Positions 54,246 to 62,404 of a stretch of 64,000 bases of DNA are shown piece by piece. The DNA lies in assembly GCF_000719345.1 (NCBI RefSeq), contig NZ_JOFX01000050.1, forward strand, positions 3,326 through 67,325. The letters are read 5' to 3'. Below the pieces are notes generated by a model that was given only the letters and a program-made list of their open reading frames with translations, did no database searches and was not told where the DNA came from. This stretch comes from Streptomyces sp. NRRL F-2664. GTDB taxonomy: Bacteria > Actinomycetota > Actinomycetes > Streptomycetales > Streptomycetaceae. Positions within the stretch are counted from its first letter, which is position 1; every line of letters begins with the position of its first letter. The translations under genes were made by a program, and so were the position numbers.

Positions 54246-55115
54246 GTGCCCGAGCTGCCCGAAGTCGAAGTCGTACGGCGGGGGCTGGAACGCTGGGTGG
54301 CGGGACGGACCGTCGAGTCCGTCGAGGTCCTGCACCCGCGTGCGGTCAGGCGCCATCCGGGCGGGGGAGCGGATTTCGCAGCGCGCCTGAGGGGGGAGAC
54401 CCTCGGAGTGCCGCAGCGGCGCGGGAAGTACCTGTGGCTGCCCCTGGCGGGACGGGACCTGGCGGTGCTCGGGCACCTGGGGATGAGCGGGCAGTTGCTG
54501 GTGCAGCCCGAGGACGCCCCGGACGAGAAGCACCTGCGGATCCGGGTCCGCTTCGGGGACGGCGCCGGGACGGAGCTGCGCTTCGTCGACCAGCGGACCT
54601 TCGGCGGGCTCTCGCTGCACGAGACCGCGGCCGACGGCGCCGACGCGCTGCCCGACGTCATCGCGCACATCGCGCGGGACCCCCTGGACCCGCTGTTCGA
54701 CGAAGCCGCCTACCACCTCGCGCTGCGCGCCAAGCGGACCACCGTGAAGCGGGCGCTGCTCGACCAGTCGCTGATCAGCGGGGTCGGCAACATCTACGCG
54801 GACGAGGCGCTGTGGCGTGCGAAGCTGCACTACGAGCGCCCGACGGCCCACCTCACGCGCCCCCGGAGCGCGGAACTCCTCGGCCACGTCCGCGACGTCA
54901 TGAACGCGGCCCTTGCGGTGGGCGGCACGAGCTTCGACAGCCTGTACGTCAACGTGAACGGTGAGTCGGGGTACTTCGACCGTTCGCTCGACGCCTACGG
55001 GCGTGAGGACGAGCCGTGCCGGCGCTGCGGCGCGCCGATACGCCGCCGGCCGTGGATGAACCGGTCGAGCTACTTCTGCCCGCGCTGTCAGCGGCCGCCG
55101 CGCGTGCCGTCGTAG
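54246..55115 (+). CDS. mutM: Formamidopyrimidine-DNA glycosylase
   Basis: 289 residues from GTG 54246 ([16 protein letters not shown], whose Pro becomes the N-terminal nucleophile). [31 protein letters not shown] (helix-two-turns-helix) and the C-terminal zinc finger [20 protein letters not shown] with CPRC complete the set. It excises 8-oxoguanine. Its last 28 bases overlap the end of a convergent HxlR gene. Confidence 0.96.
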   Translation: MPELPEVEVVRRGLERWVAGRTVESVEVLHPRAVRRHPGGGADFAARLRGETLGVPQRRGKYLWLPLAGRDLAVLGHLGMSGQLLVQPEDAPDEKHLRIRVRFGDGAGTELRFVDQRTFGGLSLHETAADGADALPDVIAHIARDPLDPLFDEAAYHLALRAKRTTVKRALLDQSLISGVGNIYADEALWRAKLHYERPTAHLTRPRSAELLGHVRDVMNAALAVGGTSFDSLYVNVNGESGYFDRSLDAYGREDEPCRRCGAPIRRRPWMNRSSYFCPRCQRPPRVPS

Positions 55116-55492
55116 GTCTCCCGGGCGGCCAGGACGGCCGTCATGTTCTCCTCCAGGTGGTGGATCAGCGCGAGGAGGCGGTCCGCGACCTCGATGCCGA
55201 GGGGCGTCAGCTCGTAGTCGACGCGCGGGGGGTTGGTCGGCTGTGCCTCACGGTTGACGATGCCGTCGCGCTCCAGCGCGTGCAGGGTCTGGGAGAGCAT
55301 CTTCTCGCTCACGCCCTCCACCCGGCGGCGCAGCTCGTTGAACCGGGAGGGGCCCTCGCGCAGGGCGCCCACGGTGAGGCTGCCCCAGCGGCCGGTCACG
55401 TGCTCCAGCGTCTCGCGGGACGGGCAGGCACGCGCGAAGACGTCGAACGGCTGCTCGGACGTGCCGGTGTCGGTACAGGCGGGGGTCTCCAT
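55088..55492 (-). CDS. HxlR-family transcriptional regulator
   Basis: 134 residues from ATG 55492. [25 protein letters not shown] is the HxlR start, with the characteristic Cys in [34 protein letters not shown] is the winged-helix recognition region and [12 protein letters not shown] the wing. HxlR proteins often sense electrophiles or redox state through this Cys. It is divergent from a flavodoxin-like oxidoreductase, the usual target arrangement. Its 3' end overlaps mutM. Confidence 0.92.
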   Translation of the reverse strand: METPACTDTGTSEQPFDVFARACPSRETLEHVTGRWGSLTVGALREGPSRFNELRRRVEGVSEKMLSQTLHALERDGIVNREAQPTNPPRVDYELTPLGIEVADRLLALIHHLEENMTAVLAARETYDGTRGGR

Positions 55493-55517
55493 AGAACAAG
55501 CGTACTCCCGGGCAGCG

Positions 55518-55549
55518 CTAACTCGTAGCTTGCGCTTTCTAAAAGTTAG
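55518..55549. promoter_or_regulatory. Candidate HxlR operator
   Basis: CTAACT (55518-55523) and AGTTAG (55544-55549) are inverted repeats 20 bases apart in the AT-richer divergent region between the HxlR gene and the flavoprotein gene. Confidence 0.5.
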
Positions 55550-55616
55550 TGCTTCTCTTGCTTCCATCGCACCACGCCCCGTGGTGCGGCGAAGCCTTCC
55601 GAGGGAGAGATCAGCC

Positions 55617-56228
55617 TTGTCCGCCACCACGCACACCCCCGTCGTCTCGATCGCCTACCACTCCGGCTACGGCCACACCGCCGTCATCGCCGACGCAGTC
55701 CGCAGCGGCGCCGTGGACGCCGGGGCGACCGTCCACCTGATCAAGGTCGACGAGATCGACGACGCGCAGTGGGAGCTGCTCGACGCCTCCGACGCGATCG
55801 TCTTCGGCTCCCCGACCTACATGGGTACGGCCTCGGGCGCCTTCCACGTCTTCGCGGAGGCCTCCTCCAAGCGCTGGTTCGCAGACGCCTGGCAGGACAA
55901 GATCGCGGCAGGGTTCACCAACTCCGCCTCGAAGAGCGGCGACAAGCTGCACACCCTGCAGTTCTTCCAGGTGCTGGCCGCTCAGCACGGCATGCACTGG
56001 GTCAACCTGGGTCTCAAGCCGGGCTGGAACTCCAGCACGGCCTCGGAGAACGACCTCAACCGCCTGGGCTTCTTCTCCGGCGCCGCCGCCCAGTCCAACT
56101 CCGACGAGGGTGCGGACGCTGTGCACAAGGCCGACATCGCGACGGCCGAACACCTCGGCCGCCGCGTCACCGAGCACACCCGCACCCTCCTCGCGGGCCG
56201 CGCGGCCCTGGCGACCGCGGCGGTCTGA
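55617..56228 (+). CDS. Flavodoxin-like NAD(P)H:quinone oxidoreductase family protein
   Basis: 203 residues from TTG 55617, with GAGGGAGAG eight bases upstream. VSIAYHSGYGHTAVIADAV is the FMN phosphate loop and IVFGSPTYMGTASGAF the second flavin-binding loop of WrbA-like proteins, but ASKRWFADAWQDKIAAGFTN and LNRLGFFSGAAAQSN fit the broader NADPH-dependent FMN reductase group. Regulation by the adjacent HxlR protein is likely, suggesting a role in quinone or electrophile stress. Confidence 0.9.
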   Translation: MSATTHTPVVSIAYHSGYGHTAVIADAVRSGAVDAGATVHLIKVDEIDDAQWELLDASDAIVFGSPTYMGTASGAFHVFAEASSKRWFADAWQDKIAAGFTNSASKSGDKLHTLQFFQVLAAQHGMHWVNLGLKPGWNSSTASENDLNRLGFFSGAAAQSNSDEGADAVHKADIATAEHLGRRVTEHTRTLLAGRAALATAAV

Positions 56229-56267
56229 GCCCCCGACCGCCGTACCCGCCGGCGGCCGGGACAGGCG

Positions 56268-57257
56268 TCAGAAGCCGAAGTCCTGGGTCCACCAGGGGCC
56301 GCCCGGGGCGAAGTGGGCGCCCACGCCGAGGGTGCGGAATTCGCAGTTGAGGATGTTCGCCTTGTGGCCCGGGCTGTTCATCCAGGCCTTCATGACGGAA
56401 CCGGCGTCGCCCTGCCCGCGGGCTATGTTCTCGGCGGCCAGACCCGAGAGGCCGGCCGCGGCGGCCCGGTCCCAGGGGGTGTTGCCGTCGGGGTCCTGAT
56501 GACCGAAGAAGCCGCGGGTGGCCATGTCCTTGCTGAAGGCTCCGGCCAGCGCCGCCAGCGGCGGGTTGGCGCGGACCGGGCCGCAGCCGGCCTGGGCGCG
56601 CTCCTGGTTCACCAGGGTGACCACGGCTGCCTCCTCCGCGGAGTGGGTGTCCAGGCTCGGCCGGGACGCGGACGCGGTCGGGGCCGGCGTGGCGGGTGCC
56701 GGGGCCTGCGTGCTGGGTGCCGGGGCCGGTGTGCTGGGGGCGGGGGCCTGCGTCTTGCGCGGAGCCTCGGGGGAGGGGCTCGCCGGGGGTGCCGGGCGCT
56801 CCGTGCTCGGCGACGCCTTCGGCGGGGCCGACGGAGCAGGCGGGGCCGAGCGGGTCGGCGGGGCCGACGGGGACGGGGAGCCCGACGGCGTCGGAGAGCT
56901 CGACGGCGTGGGGGAGCTCGACGGGGTGGGAGAGGCCGACGGGGTCGGCGAGGCGGGCGCGGGCGCGGTTGCGGTCGGCGTCGTGGCGCCGCGGCCGGAC
57001 AGGCTCGCGAGACCACCCTGCTTCTGGAGCAGGGAATCGCCGGGGCCGGGCGTGGTCTTCGCGCCGGTCTTCGCGGCGGTGTTCTCCGTGCCGCTGACGC
57101 CCACGTAGGGGAAGGAATCGCCGACTGGCACCATGCCGGTGGTGACGGCGGCGGTGCCGAGGGCGACGGCCACCGAGATCCCGAGCAGGCCGGAGCGCAG
57201 GGCGGTGCCGTGCGTGCCGCCGCGGCGCGGCGGGGCGGGGAGCCGGTGACGTCCCAT
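56268..57257 (-). CDS. Secreted CAP-domain (SCP/PR-1) protein
   Basis: 329 residues. A Tat/Sec-type N-terminus (RSGLLGISVAVALGTAAVTT) is followed by a Pro/Ser/Thr/Ala linker of about 110 residues built from SPTPS and PAPST repeats. A CAP domain occupies the last 130 residues: VVTLVNQERAQAGCGPVRAN, FFGHQDPDGNTPWDR, GLAAENIARGQGD, WMNSPGHKANIL (CAP signature) and a WWTQDFGF end. Bacterial CAP proteins are secreted and of unclear activity. It is convergent with the flavoprotein gene. Confidence 0.9.
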   Translation of the reverse strand: MGRHRLPAPPRRGGTHGTALRSGLLGISVAVALGTAAVTTGMVPVGDSFPYVGVSGTENTAAKTGAKTTPGPGDSLLQKQGGLASLSGRGATTPTATAPAPASPTPSASPTPSSSPTPSSSPTPSGSPSPSAPPTRSAPPAPSAPPKASPSTERPAPPASPSPEAPRKTQAPAPSTPAPAPSTQAPAPATPAPTASASRPSLDTHSAEEAAVVTLVNQERAQAGCGPVRANPPLAALAGAFSKDMATRGFFGHQDPDGNTPWDRAAAAGLSGLAAENIARGQGDAGSVMKAWMNSPGHKANILNCEFRTLGVGAHFAPGGPWWTQDFGF

Positions 57258-57394
57258 CGGTGTCGTGCCTTCCTGACCGGATCAAGATCATCCCTAACCC
57301 ACCCAAATGGGTGAGTTCATTGGTGCGCGACTGTACGCCATGGGGCCCTGGGGGCGATGTGACCGGAAAGTGCTCACCCGGTTAGCGTTCACGC

Positions 57395-57676
57395 ATGAAC
57401 GAAGACGTCCGTCTGACCGCGTGGGTGCGCGGCCGTGTGCAGGGAGTGGGCTTCCGCTGGTTCACCAGGGAGAACGCCTTGGAGATCGGCGGGGTGGTCG
57501 GCTTCGCGCTCAACCTCGACGACGGGCGAGTACAGGTGGTCGCCGAAGGTCAACGTGAGAATTGCCACCGGCTGCTCGACTGGCTGAGGTCCGACGACAC
57601 GCCCGGCCGGGTGGACGGGGTGACAGAGATCTGGGGGACACCGCGCGGTGGCTACGACGGTTTCGGCATGCGGTGA
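57395..57676 (+). CDS. acyP: Acylphosphatase
   Basis: 93 residues. [20 protein letters not shown] contains the anion-binding loop with catalytic Arg, [18 protein letters not shown] the catalytic Asn segment. TAGCGT at 57383-57388 ends seven bases before the ATG, and no ribosome site is present, so it is probably leaderless. Hydrolyses acyl phosphates; commonly found next to smc in Streptomyces. Confidence 0.95.
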   Translation: MNEDVRLTAWVRGRVQGVGFRWFTRENALEIGGVVGFALNLDDGRVQVVAEGQRENCHRLLDWLRSDDTPGRVDGVTEIWGTPRGGYDGFGMR

Positions 57677-57851
57677 GCGATCGGCTGATCATGAACTCAT
57701 CACATCTCTGAACGCCCGGACCCGGTCGGAACTGGGCATTCGTCGCCGACGCGTTGCCGCCGAGGCCGATCCGTGGAAGGCTCGGAGACGAGGATGATCT
57801 CCATGCCGCTCGCGGGGGCCGGGGTGCCCGCCGATACGGGGCGTGATCGTG

Positions 57852-57880
57852 TTGACCGTCAAACTTTTTGGTGAGACGCT
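57852..57880 (+). promoter_or_regulatory. Promoter for the small coiled-coil gene
   Basis: TTGACC (57852-57857), 17-base spacer, GACGCT (57875-57880). The -35 lies inside TTGACCGTCAA, an 11-bp dyad. The -10 is a weak match. Confidence 0.45.
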
Positions 57881-57916
57881 GGAAGCCCCGCGCACCTGAG
57901 CTGTTTGGCAGTACTG

Positions 57917-57950
57917 GCAGTAGTCAGCGCAGTGACTGACAGTCGCTGCC
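57917..57950 (+). promoter_or_regulatory. Structured leader element
   Basis: GGCAG (57917) pairs with CTGCC (57946-57950); inside it GTCAG pairs with CTGAC around an 8-base loop. It lies in the presumed 5' leader of the 58024 gene. No known riboswitch is recognised. Confidence 0.35.
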
Positions 57951-58023
57951 GGACACCGCGGGTGCGATTCCCTCACGACCCTCACCGCTTCGGTCGGTCA
58001 CTCAGTGTGGAGGACCATCCATC

Positions 58024-58242
58024 ATGGCAAAGGCGCTTCTCGGTTACGTCGGCGGTTCCGACCCGCGACTCCTCGCCGAGATGCGGCGGCTTCAGCAGCG
58101 CGTCCAGGACCTCGAGTCCGAGCTCGTACGGATTCAGTCCGAGAATGACGCGCTGAACGCGGCCGCCGCTCAGCACGACGGAGACTCGCTGATGAACAGC
58201 ATCGACATCGACGTACCCCAGGCGGAGCCTGCGCTCACCTGA
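58024..58242 (+). CDS. Small conserved coiled-coil protein
   Basis: 72 residues. MAKALLGYVGGSDPRLLAEM, then a coiled coil RRLQQRVQDLESELVRIQSE and NDALNAAAAQHD, and an acidic tail ending DIDVPQAEPALT. GGAGGA precedes the ATG at a suitable distance. I recall similar small proteins at this place in other Streptomyces, without function. A U-tailed terminator follows. Confidence 0.82.
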   Translation: MAKALLGYVGGSDPRLLAEMRRLQQRVQDLESELVRIQSENDALNAAAAQHDGDSLMNSIDIDVPQAEPALT

Positions 58243-58285
58243 TCCGCGCTCACTCGTCGCTCGAATTCAGCCCCGCATGATCTGC

Positions 58286-58315
58286 AAGGGACGCTCCGGC
58301 GTCCCTTCTTTCTTT
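58286..58315 (+). terminator. Rho-independent terminator upstream of smc
   Basis: AAGGGACGC, loop TCCG, GCGTCCCTT, then CTTTCTTT. Confidence 0.85.
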
Positions 58316-58426
58316 GGCCTCGCACCAGGGACCACAGGGCCGGGCGGGGGTCCTGATGCCTCTGACGTCAGTCGTGCCCTGCACCTTCATGGGTGAAACC
58401 GGACGTGAGAGGTAGAGTCCGGCGGC

Positions 58427-61400
58427 GTGCACCTCAAGTCCCTGACCCTGCGTGGCTTCAAATCCTTCGCCTCCGCCACCACCCTGCGCTTCGAACCCGG
58501 CATCACCTGCGTCGTCGGTCCCAACGGCTCGGGAAAGTCCAACGTCGTCGACGCGCTGTCCTGGGTCATGGGTGAGCAGGGCGCCAAGTCCCTGCGCGGC
58601 GGGAAGATGGAGGACGTCATCTTCGCCGGGACCACCGGCCGCCCGCCGCTCGGGCGGGCCGAGGTCTCCCTGACGATCGACAACTCCGACGGCGCGCTGC
58701 CCATCGACTACGCCGAAGTCACCATCACCCGGATCATGTTCCGCGGCGGCAGCAGCGAGTACCAGATCAACGGTGACACCTGCCGGCTGCTCGACATCCA
58801 GGAACTGCTCTCCGACTCCGGCATCGGCCGCGAGATGCACGTCATCGTCGGGCAGGGCCAGCTGGACTCCGTCCTGCACGCCGACCCCATGGGCCGCCGC
58901 GCCTTCATCGAGGAGGCGGCCGGGGTCCTCAAGCACCGCAAGCGCAAGGAGAAGGCGCTGCGGAAGCTGGACGCGATGCAGGCCAACCTCGCCCGCGTCC
59001 AGGACCTCGGAGACGAGCTGAGACGCCAGCTCAAACCCCTGGGCCGGCAGGCCGCCGTCGCCCGGCGGGCAGCCGTGATCCAGGCCGATCTGCGCGACGC
59101 ACGACTGCGGCTCCTCGCCGACGACCTGGTGGCCCTGCGGCGCGCCCTCGACGCGGAGATCGCCGACGAGGCCGCGCTGAAGGAGCGCAAGGAGGCCGCC
59201 GAGGCCCAGCTCGCGGGCGCGCTGCGGCGCGAGGCGGAGCTGGAGGAGGCCGTACGGGAGCTCGCACCGCGGCTGCGGCGCGCGCAGCAGACCTGGTACG
59301 AGCTGTCGCAGCTCGCCGAGCGGGTACGGGGCACCGCGTCCCTGGCGGACGCACGGGTCAAGAGCGCGACGGCCCCCGTCGAGGAGGAGCGCCGGGGGCG
59401 CGATCCGGAGGACATGGAGCGGGAGGCCGAACGGATCCGTGAGCAGGAGGCGGAGCTGACGGCGGCCCTGGAGGCGGCCTCACGGGCCCTGGAGGACACC
59501 AGCGGGCACCGCGCGGAGCTGGAGCGGGAGCTGGCCGAGGAGGAGCGCCGGCTGCGGGACGCCGCCCGGGCCGTCGCCGACCGGCGCGAGGGACTGGCGC
59601 GGCTCACGGGACGGCTCGGCGCCGCCCGCTCCCGCGCCGGGGCGGCACAGGCGGAGATCGACCGGCTCGCCCTGGCGCGGGACGAGGCGCAGATGCGGGC
59701 GGAGGCCGCGCAGGCCGAGTACGAAGCACTGGCCCAGGAGGTCGGCGGGCTCGACGATCCGTCGGCGGAGACCGACCACGAGGCCGCGCGGGCGGAGCTG
59801 AAGGAGGCCGAGGCCGGCCTCGGCGCCGCACGGGAGGCACTGGCGGCGGCGGAGCGCGAGCGGGCGGCGGTGTCCGCCCGCCGGGACGCGCTGGCGCTGG
59901 GGCTGCGCCGCAAGGACGGTACGGGGACGCTGCTCGCGGCCCGGGAACGGCTGGCCGGTGTACTCGGGCCGGCGGCGGAGCGGCTCTCGGTCGCCCCGGG
60001 GTACGAAGCCGCCGTGGCCGCCGCGCTGGGCTCGGCTGCGGACGCCCTGGCGGTGGCCTCCCCATCGGCGGCGGCCGAAGCCCTCCGCCATCTCCGCGCA
60101 GCGGATGCGGGCCGGGCCACGCTCCTGATCACCCCGCCGGCTGTCCGCCAGGACGGGGCCGCCCTCCGGGCTGCTGCGGCCGCGGTGCCGGGCCAGGCCT
60201 GCGGGCCGGAGCCCGCCGCTGTTCTGCCGGACGGTGGTACGCGTGGGGGCGCCCCGGCGTCTGCAACGCAGACCCTTCCCGGGGATCGAGCCGTGTCCCC
60301 CGCAGGCCCGACCGCCCTGCCGGGCGCCGGGACCGAGGGGGCCCGGCCGGACCGGGGGCCGGCCCCCGTCGGGCAGGCGGGCGTCTGCGAACACCACCGG
60401 GCGGGTCGGGAGGCCGGGTCCGGGGCTGGTGCGGCGGATGCGGTCCGGACCGGCCCGGGTGTGCGGGCGGCCTCGGCGGCGGTGCCGGGAGCGGCGGGCG
60501 GTCCGCCGGTCCTGCCCGGCCAGGCGGAGGCGCCCGGGGCCGCCGCCAGGGGCGCGGAGGCCGGTGGCCCTCCTGTCCTGCCCGGGCAGGGCGCGGCATC
60601 CGGCGCCGGGCGCGGACCAGACGCCGGTGCGGGCACGGGCGTGCCCGTCGTGGCGCTCGTGGACGGGGACGACGCGGTGCTGCGGGCCCTGGCGTGGGTG
60701 CTCCGCGACCACGTCGTCGTGGCGGCGCTCGACGAGGCGGAGGCCCACGTCGCGCGGTACCCCGAAGCGGTCGCCGTGACCGTGGAGGGAGACCTTCTCG
60801 GAGCGCACCTCGCGCACGGCGGGTCCGCCGGGGCGCCCAGCCTGATCGAGGTGCAGGCCGCCGTGGACGAGGCTGCCGCGCAGCTCGCCCGGTTGGGCGT
60901 GCGGTGCGAGGAGCTCGCCGAGGCGCAGGAGAGCGCGAAGTCCCGGCGGCAGGACGCTGCCGTCCGGGTGGAGGAGCTCGCCGAGCGGCGGCGCGCCGCC
61001 GAGCAGGCCCGGGCGGGGGTGGCCCAACAGCTCGGGCGGCTCGCCGGGCAGGCCAAGGGGGCGGCGGGCGAGGCCGAGCGCTGCGCCGCCGCCGCGGTCA
61101 GGGCCCAGGATGCGCTGGAGCAGGCACTGGCCGAGGTGGAGGAGTGTGCGGAACGGCTCGCCGTCGCCGAGGAGATGCCGGGGGAGGAGGAGCCGGACAG
61201 TTCCCGCCGCGACCGGCTCGCGGCCGACGGGGCCAATGCCCGCCAGACCGAGATGGAGGCCCGGCTCCAGCTGCGCACCCATGAGGAGCGGGTCAAGGGG
61301 CTCGCCGGACGGGCGGACTCCCTCGACCGGGCGGCGCGGGCGGAGCGCGAGGCCCGCGCCCGCGCCGAACGCCGCCGGGCGCGACGCCGCCACGAGGCCG

Positions 61401-62371
61401 AGGTGGCCCGTGCGGTCGCCGACGGCTCCCGCCAGCTCCTCGCCCACGTGGAGGTCTCCCTCGGCCGGGCCGACGAGGAACGCGTCCTCGCCGAACGGGC
61501 CAAGGGGCTGCGCGAGCGCGAGCTCGCCGACGCCCGCAACAGCGGCCGCGACCTGAAGGGGGAGCTGGACAAACTGACCGACTCCGTCCACCGCGGCGAA
61601 GTGCTCGGCGCAGAGCAGCGGCTGCGCATCGAGGCCCTGGAGGCCAAGGCACTGGAGGAGTTCGGCATGGAGCCCGGCGCCCTGGTCGCCGAGTACGGCC
61701 CGGACCAGCCGGTGCCGCCGTCCCCGCCGGCCGACGGCGAGGAGCTGCCGCAGGATCCCGAGCACCCCCGCAACCGGCCCGGCCCCTTCGTACGGGCGCA
61801 GCAGGAGAAGCGGTTCAAGGCGGCCGAACGGGCCTACCAGCAGCTCGGCAAGGTCAATCCGCTCGCGCTGGAGGAGTTCGCCGCGCTCGAAGAGCGGCAC
61901 CAGTTCCTCAGCGAGCAGCTGGAGGATCTCCGCAAGACCCGCGCCGACCTCCTTCAAGTCGTGAAGGAGGTCGACGAGCGCGTCGAGCAGGTGTTCACCG
62001 AGGCGTACCGGGACACGGCCCGGGAGTTCGAGGGCGTCTTCTCCCGTCTGTTCCCTGGCGGCGAGGGTCGGCTGGTCCTCACCGACCCGGACAACATGCT
62101 CACCACGGGCGTCGATGTGGAGGCCCGCCCGCCGGGCAAGAAGGTCAAGCGGCTGTCGTTGCTGTCCGGCGGCGAGCGGTCGCTGACCGCCGTGGCGCTG
62201 CTGGTGTCCATCTTCAAGGCGAGGCCCAGCCCGTTCTACGTCATGGACGAGGTCGAGGCCGCGCTCGACGACACCAATCTGCAGCGGCTGATCCGGATCA
62301 TGGAGGAGCTCCAGGAGAGCTCGCAGCTGATCGTGATCACGCACCAGAAGCGGACGATGGAGCGATCTTGA
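58427..62371 (+). CDS. smc: Chromosome segregation ATPase SMC (hinge insertion, 3' end truncated)
   Basis: 1,314 residues from GTG 58427, about 130 more than the 1,186 I recall for S. coelicolor Smc. Walker A GPNGSGKSN is at 31-39, two long coiled coils flank the hinge, the ABC signature LLSGGERSLTAVALL is near 1245 and Walker B YVMDEVEAALDD near 1268. An Ala/Gly/Pro-rich insertion of about 170 residues (roughly 570-737, with GGPPVLPGQ twice) lies in the hinge, where relatives have a short linker. The end is QLIVITHQKRTMERS, so the final 20-25 residues after the switch His are missing. A TAGAGT box is nine bases before the start. SMC works with ScpAB in chromosome folding. Confidence 0.9.
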   Translation: MHLKSLTLRGFKSFASATTLRFEPGITCVVGPNGSGKSNVVDALSWVMGEQGAKSLRGGKMEDVIFAGTTGRPPLGRAEVSLTIDNSDGALPIDYAEVTITRIMFRGGSSEYQINGDTCRLLDIQELLSDSGIGREMHVIVGQGQLDSVLHADPMGRRAFIEEAAGVLKHRKRKEKALRKLDAMQANLARVQDLGDELRRQLKPLGRQAAVARRAAVIQADLRDARLRLLADDLVALRRALDAEIADEAALKERKEAAEAQLAGALRREAELEEAVRELAPRLRRAQQTWYELSQLAERVRGTASLADARVKSATAPVEEERRGRDPEDMEREAERIREQEAELTAALEAASRALEDTSGHRAELERELAEEERRLRDAARAVADRREGLARLTGRLGAARSRAGAAQAEIDRLALARDEAQMRAEAAQAEYEALAQEVGGLDDPSAETDHEAARAELKEAEAGLGAAREALAAAERERAAVSARRDALALGLRRKDGTGTLLAARERLAGVLGPAAERLSVAPGYEAAVAAALGSAADALAVASPSAAAEALRHLRAADAGRATLLITPPAVRQDGAALRAAAAAVPGQACGPEPAAVLPDGGTRGGAPASATQTLPGDRAVSPAGPTALPGAGTEGARPDRGPAPVGQAGVCEHHRAGREAGSGAGAADAVRTGPGVRAASAAVPGAAGGPPVLPGQAEAPGAAARGAEAGGPPVLPGQGAASGAGRGPDAGAGTGVPVVALVDGDDAVLRALAWVLRDHVVVAALDEAEAHVARYPEAVAVTVEGDLLGAHLAHGGSAGAPSLIEVQAAVDEAAAQLARLGVRCEELAEAQESAKSRRQDAAVRVEELAERRRAAEQARAGVAQQLGRLAGQAKGAAGEAERCAAAAVRAQDALEQALAEVEECAERLAVAEEMPGEEEPDSSRRDRLAADGANARQTEMEARLQLRTHEERVKGLAGRADSLDRAARAEREARARAERRRARRRHEAEVARAVADGSRQLLAHVEVSLGRADEERVLAERAKGLRERELADARNSGRDLKGELDKLTDSVHRGEVLGAEQRLRIEALEAKALEEFGMEPGALVAEYGPDQPVPPSPPADGEELPQDPEHPRNRPGPFVRAQQEKRFKAAERAYQQLGKVNPLALEEFAALEERHQFLSEQLEDLRKTRADLLQVVKEVDERVEQVFTEAYRDTAREFEGVFSRLFPGGEGRLVLTDPDNMLTTGVDVEARPPGKKVKRLSLLSGGERSLTAVALLVSIFKARPSPFYVMDEVEAALDDTNLQRLIRIMEELQESSQLIVITHQKRTMERS

Positions 62372-62404
62372 ACTGTGCGCCACTGTGAAGACGGACGAAA
62401 CCCC

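Larger units (their letters stand above)
57677..58023. other. 347-base region before the small coiled-coil gene
   Basis: No gene on either strand that I would support. It holds a TTGACC-17-GACGCT promoter (57852-57880) overlapping the palindrome TTGAC-C-GTCAA, and a leader of about 140 bases containing an interrupted hairpin at 57917-57950. Confidence 0.55.
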
